The notes beneath the pieces were generated by a model. That model was not told the origin of the DNA. It was given only the letters and a program-made list of their open reading frames with translations, and did not search any database. Below, one piece after another: positions 58,822-64,000 of a stretch of 64,000 nucleotides of DNA. Source of the stretch: Algibacter amylolyticus (lineage in GTDB: Bacteria > Bacteroidota > Bacteroidia > Flavobacteriales > Flavobacteriaceae). Where the stretch lies: NCBI RefSeq assembly GCF_014202225.1, contig NZ_JACHGE010000006.1, forward strand, positions 178,540 through 242,539, in the 5' to 3' direction. The number at the start of each line of letters is the position of its first letter. Within the stretch, counting starts at the first letter, position 1. The position numbers were made by a program, and so were the translations under genes.

Positions 58822-61800
58822 TTAAAAATTCATATTAAAACCAAAGTTAAATCTTTTCAATGTAGGATAATCCCCTCTAGCCTGTGCATCCGATGACGTG
58901 TTAAACTCCCTATCATCAGGTAAATCAGACCATAAAAACAGGTTATTACCATTCGCAAAAACTTGAAGTTGCTTTAGTCCTAGCTTTTCACATGTCTTTT
59001 TTGGTATATCGTAAGATAAAGAAACTGCTTTAAGCCTTGTTAGAGAGCCATCCAACCAGTTATCTCTAGGGTTCGTTGCTCCATTTGCTTGCCAGCTTGG
59101 TTGCGTATCTGTATTGTTAGGCGTATCTACGGTCCAATAATCTAAATCTTGTTTAAAAATTAATGGTGTTTGCTGTGTAAACGTATTGTTACTAAAGCGT
59201 CTAGACGCATTTTGAGTACCATACAGCTGAGCAGAAATACTAAAACCTTTGTAGCGTGCTCCTAAAGTAGCGCTCCAGTTTCTTTGAGGTTGTTCTGGAT
59301 AACCAAAAGGGGCGTTATCAAAATTAGAATTGTAAATACCGTCTCCATCAAAATCAACAACGTCATAATACCCCACACGGGTAAAACTTTGATCTGTATT
59401 TTTTGGAGTTGACATGTAAACATCGTCCCAATTTGTTAAAATACCTGCTGGAATAGCTGTTCTTGATTGTCCAATTGGATAACCAGCAAACTTTTGATAA
59501 TCCGGTCTAAATAATGGATCGTCTCTTGCTATAACTTTATCTATTGCTTGAGTATAATTAAAGTCTCCAAAAATGTTTATATCGTTATTAAAGGTATAAT
59601 TGGCACCAAGAACAACCTCAAAACCTCTTACTTCAACTACACCTACATTAAGAGGAGGAGGCGTTGCTCCAAAGAAATCTGGAACACTAAGAGCGTTACC
59701 TAGAACCACAATATTATCACGATCTTCTGCAAAATAATCAAATTCACCAGTTAATAAACCATTGAATAAAGACACCTCAGCCCCTACGTTGTACTTAACA
59801 GCCGATTCCCACTGAAGGTTTGGATTTCCAACAAGATCCTCTCTATAGAAAACATAGGGTGATCTGGCTGCATCGCCTTGAAATGCACTTGGCACTAAAA
59901 ATGCCGAACCAAATACGGGACCTCCATTTGCCCATTGCGTTATATATTGAAATCTACCATCAGAATTATCATCACCAACAATACCATAAGACCCTCTAAA
60001 TTTAAGTAAGTTTACCCAATCTACATTTTCCATAAAGGCCTCGTTTGATACTGTCCAACCTAGTGCTACAGAAGGGAACAAATCGAAACGAAATCCTGGT
60101 CCAAATTTTTCAGACCCATTGTAAGCTCCATTAACATCTAAAAAGTATCTTAAATCGTAGTTATAAGTTAACCTTCCTACCCAATCTTCGCGATATCTTG
60201 GAAACTGACTACCTGTAGCAGACTGCTGTCTTCTAGCTAAAAACAAGGCTGTTAGGTTATGTTTTTCACCAATAGATTTGTTGTAGTTAAATGAAAAGTC
60301 ATACACCATTTGACGTGATCGTTGGCTATTCTCGACCTCCGAAGTTCCCAAAGTCCAAGGGGCTTGAACATAATCAAATCGAGTTTCACTATTTGGAATA
60401 TTAAACTGCTCTAAATCGCCATCGTAAAATCTATAGGATACACCCCCATCATTTAAAGATTGCTTACTCCTCATATTATTATCTAGCGAAAATCGCCCTT
60501 GAAAAGATAAGCCTTCAGTTATAAAATCTAATTTTTGCTTTAATATAAAATCTGTATTTACTTGGAAGTTCGTAAATGTATCATACCCAGAGGCCGACAA
60601 ATTAACAATAGGGTTATTAAAAATAAAAGCAGAATTAATAGATTGCCCATATAAACCATCTGGATATACAGGCGTGTAAAGACTTGGAGCTATTTGATAA
60701 ACACCATTTATAACATTACTTACACTAGAAGGATTCTCTCTAATACCTAAAAACCCAGAAAGATTAACAGATAACTCTGTAGTACTTGTAATATTAAAAT
60801 CAATATTAGTTCTAAAATTAAATCTTTCGTAATTGTATTCTCCTAGATATCCTCTTCCATTATCGTATTTACCACCATCAAAAATATCGTCCACTGTTTG
60901 GTAAGCTAAACTACCAAAATATTTGGCCGTTTTATTACCACCACGTACAGATAAGTTAATTCTATAATCTTGGGCATAATCTTTTAACAATTCATCTTCC
61001 CAGTTAACGTTAGGATAAATATAACTTTCTTCTAGAGATGCCGGGTTACGGTATTTATCTAGAATAGCTAATGGAGTAAAATCTCCCCATGAATTAGGAG
61101 CTACAGCTATTTCTCTAAGAATAGAGCTATTAGCTTGCCTTAACGCATCATAAGAATTTAATTTCTCTGGTAGTTGAGAAACTGTTTTAATGGTTGTATT
61201 CACATTTAGCGACAACTGTGCTTTTCCTGCCTGCCCTCGCTTAGTGGTTATTAATATAACACCATTTGCACCTTCAACACCAAAAACTGCTGTTGCAGAG
61301 GCATCTTTAAGTACAGAAAGCTTTTCAATATCGTTCATATCTATATCGGTCATAGATCTCTTAACACCATCCACTAAAATAAGAGGACCGCCTTCTCCAT
61401 TCCATGAACTTCGACCACGAATAAAAATCTTCATGTTAGATTCCCCAGGAGTTCCACTACCTTGTATAGCAGTAACACCTGGTAAATTTCCTTGTAATGC
61501 TTCTTCAACATTAGCTATACCAGCCGCTCTTTCCATTAAATCTCCACCTTTAACCTGAGTTATAGCTCCCACGACACTCTCCTTTTTCTGAGTTCCATAA
61601 CCTACAATTACTACCTCATCTAAACTAGCAACGTCTTCTTCTAAAATGACATTAAGTGTAGTTTGATTTCCTACATTTATTTCCTGAGGTTGGAATCCCA
61701 AATAAGAGAACACTAAGGTTTTTGGTCCTGCTGATAGTTTTATGGAATATTCTCCATCAAAATCTGTAACCGCTCCATTACTAGTTCCTTTTTGCAAAAC

Positions 61801-61956
61801 ATTAACCCCTGGTAAAGGCATACCGTCTGCTCCCGAAACTATTCCCGTAATTCGCTCTTGGGCTTCTAGACTAATAGCCGAAAAAGAGGAGAACAATATT
61901 GCCAGCATGAGCACTATTCCAGATCCAGAGCCATGTCTTTTAATTTTTTGTTTCAT
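58822..61956 (-). CDS. SusC/RagA-family TonB-dependent outer-membrane transporter (pair 1)
   Basis: This 1044-residue transporter has a signal peptide (about 1-32, ending LEAQ). It then has the carboxypeptidase-D-like repeat (GMPLPGVNVLQKG), the canonical DEVVIVGYGTQKKESVVGA segment in parts, plug blocks IFIRGRSSW, PLILVDGVKRS and VFGVEGANGVILITTKRGQ, and a barrel ending FGFNMNF. It is the first gene of the five-gene SusC-SusD-SusC-SusD-DUF1735 operon and is preceded by a TCCTG operator. It should be the main importer of ulvan oligosaccharides together with the next SusD. Confidence 0.96.
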   Translation of the reverse strand: MKQKIKRHGSGSGIVLMLAILFSSFSAISLEAQERITGIVSGADGMPLPGVNVLQKGTSNGAVTDFDGEYSIKLSAGPKTLVFSYLGFQPQEINVGNQTTLNVILEEDVASLDEVVIVGYGTQKKESVVGAITQVKGGDLMERAAGIANVEEALQGNLPGVTAIQGSGTPGESNMKIFIRGRSSWNGEGGPLILVDGVKRSMTDIDMNDIEKLSVLKDASATAVFGVEGANGVILITTKRGQAGKAQLSLNVNTTIKTVSQLPEKLNSYDALRQANSSILREIAVAPNSWGDFTPLAILDKYRNPASLEESYIYPNVNWEDELLKDYAQDYRINLSVRGGNKTAKYFGSLAYQTVDDIFDGGKYDNGRGYLGEYNYERFNFRTNIDFNITSTTELSVNLSGFLGIRENPSSVSNVINGVYQIAPSLYTPVYPDGLYGQSINSAFIFNNPIVNLSASGYDTFTNFQVNTDFILKQKLDFITEGLSFQGRFSLDNNMRSKQSLNDGGVSYRFYDGDLEQFNIPNSETRFDYVQAPWTLGTSEVENSQRSRQMVYDFSFNYNKSIGEKHNLTALFLARRQQSATGSQFPRYREDWVGRLTYNYDLRYFLDVNGAYNGSEKFGPGFRFDLFPSVALGWTVSNEAFMENVDWVNLLKFRGSYGIVGDDNSDGRFQYITQWANGGPVFGSAFLVPSAFQGDAARSPYVFYREDLVGNPNLQWESAVKYNVGAEVSLFNGLLTGEFDYFAEDRDNIVVLGNALSVPDFFGATPPPLNVGVVEVRGFEVVLGANYTFNNDINIFGDFNYTQAIDKVIARDDPLFRPDYQKFAGYPIGQSRTAIPAGILTNWDDVYMSTPKNTDQSFTRVGYYDVVDFDGDGIYNSNFDNAPFGYPEQPQRNWSATLGARYKGFSISAQLYGTQNASRRFSNNTFTQQTPLIFKQDLDYWTVDTPNNTDTQPSWQANGATNPRDNWLDGSLTRLKAVSLSYDIPKKTCEKLGLKQLQVFANGNNLFLWSDLPDDREFNTSSDAQARGDYPTLKRFNFGFNMNF

Positions 61957-62053
61957 TTGAAATTTTAGTTTTAGTTTTAGTTTTAAAATATATAAATATT
62001 ATGTCAAAATTATTTAAATAGCCTTTTACCGCTAAATCATAATAATATGTTAA

Positions 62054-62098
62054 CAATTTTACGAATAACAGAGAAGACTAGTATCCTGCTCCATCCTG
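62054..62098 (-). promoter_or_regulatory. TCCTG direct-repeat operator and promoter of the tandem SusC/SusD operon
   Basis: TCCTG boxes start at 62084 and 62094. The -7-like octamer TAAAATTG (62061-62054, minus strand) begins 23 positions from the first box. The leader to the start codon is the longest of the nine, about 95 nt. Confidence 0.8.
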
Positions 62099-62475
62099 CG
62101 TAGTGTTAAAAGTTTTAGTAAAAAAAATAATAAAAATTTATTTTACACTTTAAAAAACACCACAACAACCTATAATTAAACACATTACAACCACCTCTCC
62201 ATTAAAAGAGAAAAAACACACATACTATACATGATATAATTTAACACAATTATACCCTGTAAAGGCCTTTTAGAAATGCATGATGAAAACTGTTTTTTTA
62301 TAAATTAATAGCATTATTAATTTTATCTTAAATCTTTAAAGCGCTTTTAATTAAAAATAAAGTTCACATATATTTAGACTTATGAAAGACTGTTGTCTAT
62401 TAAACATAGAGACCATTTTAAGACATATGAATTAGAAACTTTATTCTTAAAGTAAGATTAGGTTTTATAATTTAT
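62099..62475. other. Non-coding interval upstream of the SusC/SusD operon
   Basis: These roughly 380 bp are strongly AT-rich. No frame of plausible coding length and no stable hairpin stands out. I see nothing I can name. Confidence 0.6.
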
Positions 62476-62562
62476 TTACTTTGAATCTTTATTAGTACTA
62501 AATACAAAAAGCAAAATATTTATAATCATCAAAATTATAAGAATATGTATAATTGTTTTCAT
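62476..62562 (-). CDS. Possible 28-residue single-span membrane peptide
   Basis: An ATG-initiated frame of 28 codons plus stop encodes MKTIIHILI, then a hydrophobic core, then the polar tail STNKDSK. It looks like a one-span membrane peptide and lies 37 bp before the terminator of the xylose isomerase region starts. AT-rich DNA makes such frames by chance, so support is weak. Confidence 0.25.
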   Translation of the reverse strand: MKTIIHILIILMIINILLFVFSTNKDSK

Positions 62563-62600
62563 AGAGATGTATTCGCTTTATTGTAAGACTACAAAATTAT

Positions 62601-62633
62601 CACCTCTTCAATATTTAAATTACTAAAGAGGTG
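62601..62633 (-). terminator. Intrinsic terminator of xylA
   Basis: CACCTCTT (62601-62608) and AAGAGGTG (62626-62633) form a perfect 8-bp stem with a 17-nt loop, starting a few bases beyond the xylA stop. The T tract on the minus strand is modest. Confidence 0.7.
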
Positions 62634-62638
62634 TTTTA

Positions 62639-63955
62639 CTATATATACTGATTGATAATATTCTCGAACAACTCTTGTTTACCGCTTTGTAGTTTTAACT
62701 CGCCGTTTTCTTGAGCTAGTTTGTACAAGTCTTGTAAACCTAATTTTCCGTTTTCGAAATCTTTTCCCTTTCCTGAATCGAAAGAGCTGTAACGCTCTGC
62801 TCTTAATTTCTCGTAAGGTGAAGAAGTAATGATTCTATCGGCTATTAAAAGCGCTCGTGCAAACGTATCTGCTCCTCCAATATGTGCGTGGAATACATCG
62901 TCCATATCGGTTGAGTTTCTTCTAATTTTAGCATCAAAATTAACACCACCACCTTGCAATCCACCAGCTTTAATAAAAACTAACATAGCCTCGGCTGTTT
63001 CTTGAATGTTATTAGGGAATTGATCGGTATCCCATCCGTTTTGGTAATCGCCACGGTTAGCATCTAAACTCCCTAACATACCAGCTTTTGCAGCCGTTTC
63101 AATTTCGTGTTGGAAAGTGTGTTGCGCTAAAGTAGCGTGATTTACTTCAATATTGATTTTGAAATCTTTATCTAAACCGTATTCTTTTAAGAAACCTATT
63201 GCGGTTGCAGAATCGAAATCGTATTGATGTTTTGATGGCTCCATTGGTTTAGGCTCAATAAAGAAATTCCCTTTAAAACCTTGCGCTCGTGCATAGTCTC
63301 TAGCCATGGTTAAAAATTGCCCCATGTGGTCTAACTCGCGTCCCATATCTGTATTTAACAAAGACATGTAACCTTCGCGACCTCCCCAAAACACGTAGTT
63401 TTCTCCGTTTAATTTAATTGTAGCATCTAAGGCTAATTTTACTTGCCCTCCTGCTCTTGCTACCACATCGAAATCTGGATTTGTAGAGGCGCCATTCATA
63501 TAGCGTGGGTTAGAAAAACAGTTTGCAGTTCCCCATAATAATTTAACGCCACTTTCGGCTTGCTTACCTTTTATATAATCGGTAATGGTTTCTAAACGTG
63601 CTTCAGATTCGGCAAAAGTTGCACCTTCTTGAATTAAATCGAAATCGTGGAAACAGAAATAATCGAATCCCATTTTACCTATAAATTCGAAGGCAGCATC
63701 GGCTTTATCTTTTGCTGCTTGGATTGGGTCTGATGATTTATCCCAAGCAAAGTTTTGTGTACCTGGTCCGAATGGATCTGATCCTTGACCACAGAAGGTA
63801 TGCCAGTATGCTATAGAGAATTTAAACCATTCTTTCATGGTTTTTCCTGCCACAATTTGGTCTGGGTTATAATATTTGAATGCTAAGGGATTGTCTGATT
63901 CTTTTCCCTCGAATTTAATGTTTCCTATGCCTTTAAAATACTCTGTATTTGCCAT
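62639..63955 (-). CDS. xylA: Xylose isomerase
   Basis: This 438-residue cytoplasmic TIM-barrel enzyme converts D-xylose to D-xylulose. Full-length family motifs are present: FCFHDFDL with catalytic His103 and Asp106, VFWGGREGY (about 188-196), [15 protein letters not shown] (about 232-246) with metal ligands, and GSLDANRGD near residue 297. Length is normal for class II bacterial enzymes. It would use the xylose released by the GH43 and GH3 enzymes. No TCCTG operator precedes it inside the window; its upstream region runs off the end, so a xylulokinase could lie just outside. No signal peptide is present. Confidence 0.97.
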   Translation of the reverse strand: MANTEYFKGIGNIKFEGKESDNPLAFKYYNPDQIVAGKTMKEWFKFSIAYWHTFCGQGSDPFGPGTQNFAWDKSSDPIQAAKDKADAAFEFIGKMGFDYFCFHDFDLIQEGATFAESEARLETITDYIKGKQAESGVKLLWGTANCFSNPRYMNGASTNPDFDVVARAGGQVKLALDATIKLNGENYVFWGGREGYMSLLNTDMGRELDHMGQFLTMARDYARAQGFKGNFFIEPKPMEPSKHQYDFDSATAIGFLKEYGLDKDFKINIEVNHATLAQHTFQHEIETAAKAGMLGSLDANRGDYQNGWDTDQFPNNIQETAEAMLVFIKAGGLQGGGVNFDAKIRRNSTDMDDVFHAHIGGADTFARALLIADRIITSSPYEKLRAERYSSFDSGKGKDFENGKLGLQDLYKLAQENGELKLQSGKQELFENIINQYI

Positions 63956-64000
63956 TCTGAAAATGTGTTTAATGGTTTAATTTTTTATTCGTTTGTTTGT

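Noticed and set aside
61190..61558. A 122-codon open frame on the plus strand
   Set aside because: It is antisense to the plug region of the first SusC, with Pro/Ser/Ile-rich composition typical of a shadow frame.
11596..63955. Xylan, alginate or pectin as the main substrate
   Set aside because: The PL28-type lyase, GH105, sulfatase-GH78, several rhamnosidases and RhaT fit ulvan together. The alginate-lyase-family gene is only one member, and no xylanase or pectate lyase is present.
1..64000. CRISPR arrays, insertion sequences, tRNA or rRNA genes
   Set aside because: I found no regularly spaced repeats of CRISPR length, no transposase-like reading frame and no tRNA or rRNA signature in the intergenic gaps.

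Overview
The window is about 64 kb of AT-rich DNA from a marine Bacteroidota, most likely a Flavobacteriaceae species. The signs are SusC/SusD pairs, many lipoproteins with short lipoboxes, five proteins with type IX secretion (T9SS) C-terminal domains, and promoters with a Bacteroidota-type -7 element. Nearly all of it is one large polysaccharide utilization locus, and all but one gene are on the minus strand. The enzyme set fits ulvan, the green-algal polysaccharide of 3-sulfated rhamnose, glucuronate/iduronate and xylose. It includes a PL28-type ulvan lyase, a seven-bladed-propeller lyase-like protein, a GH105 unsaturated-uronyl hydrolase, GH43 and GH3 enzymes, a sulfatase-GH78 fusion, three further GH78 and two GH106 rhamnosidases, a rhamnose transporter and a xylose isomerase.

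Layout in transcription order (high to low coordinates): xylose isomerase (62639-63955); two tandem SusC/SusD pairs plus a DUF1735-like surface lipoprotein (50854-61956); sulfatase-GH78 (46761-50288) followed by the propeller lyase (44560-46665); an apparently unrelated outer-membrane protein and a small lipoprotein with a CTG in the start position (42839-44416); a GH43-GH3-GH105 operon (37860-42643); a small secreted T9SS protein of unknown function (36796-37677) and a GH106 (33188-36658); PL28 (31478-33040) and an adjacent toroid-like protein (29420-31336); the only plus-strand gene, an AraC-type regulator (28525-29409); a divergent eight-gene operon (11596-28351) holding two paralogous GH78s, an SGNH esterase, an alginate-lyase-like protein, a GH39-like enzyme, a GH106, an arabinose/fucose-isomerase-like enzyme and RhaT; then a T9SS clan-A glycosidase (9746-11509), GH78 plus GH39-like (4915-9546), and a third SusC/SusD pair (41-4687).

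The most striking result is regulatory. Nine promoters spread over the window share a directly repeated TCCTG box with a 10-bp period (plus-strand consensus close to TATCCTGCNCTRTCCTG). In all nine, a TA-initial, T-rich octamer resembling the Bacteroidota -7 element TAnnTTTG begins exactly 23 positions from the box. The box lies where a -33 element would be expected. These promoters head the SusC operons, sulfatase-GH78, GH43-GH3-GH105, PL28, the toroid protein, the unknown secreted protein, the T9SS glycosidase and a GH78. I found no such box upstream of the eight-gene rhamnose operon or of the AraC gene. The locus therefore looks like two regulatory circuits: a direct-repeat regulon for ulvan capture and depolymerisation, and a separate, probably AraC-controlled operon for rhamnoside finishing and rhamnose import.

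Inferred flow: T9SS-exported lyases cut ulvan at the surface. SusC/SusD and the DUF1735-like lipoprotein capture and import oligomers. GH105, the sulfatase-GH78, GH78/GH106, GH43 and GH3 then release unsaturated uronate, sulfate, rhamnose and xylose. RhaT and the isomerases feed the sugars into metabolism. Family assignments come from reading the proteins by eye. Substrate statements are inference from context.
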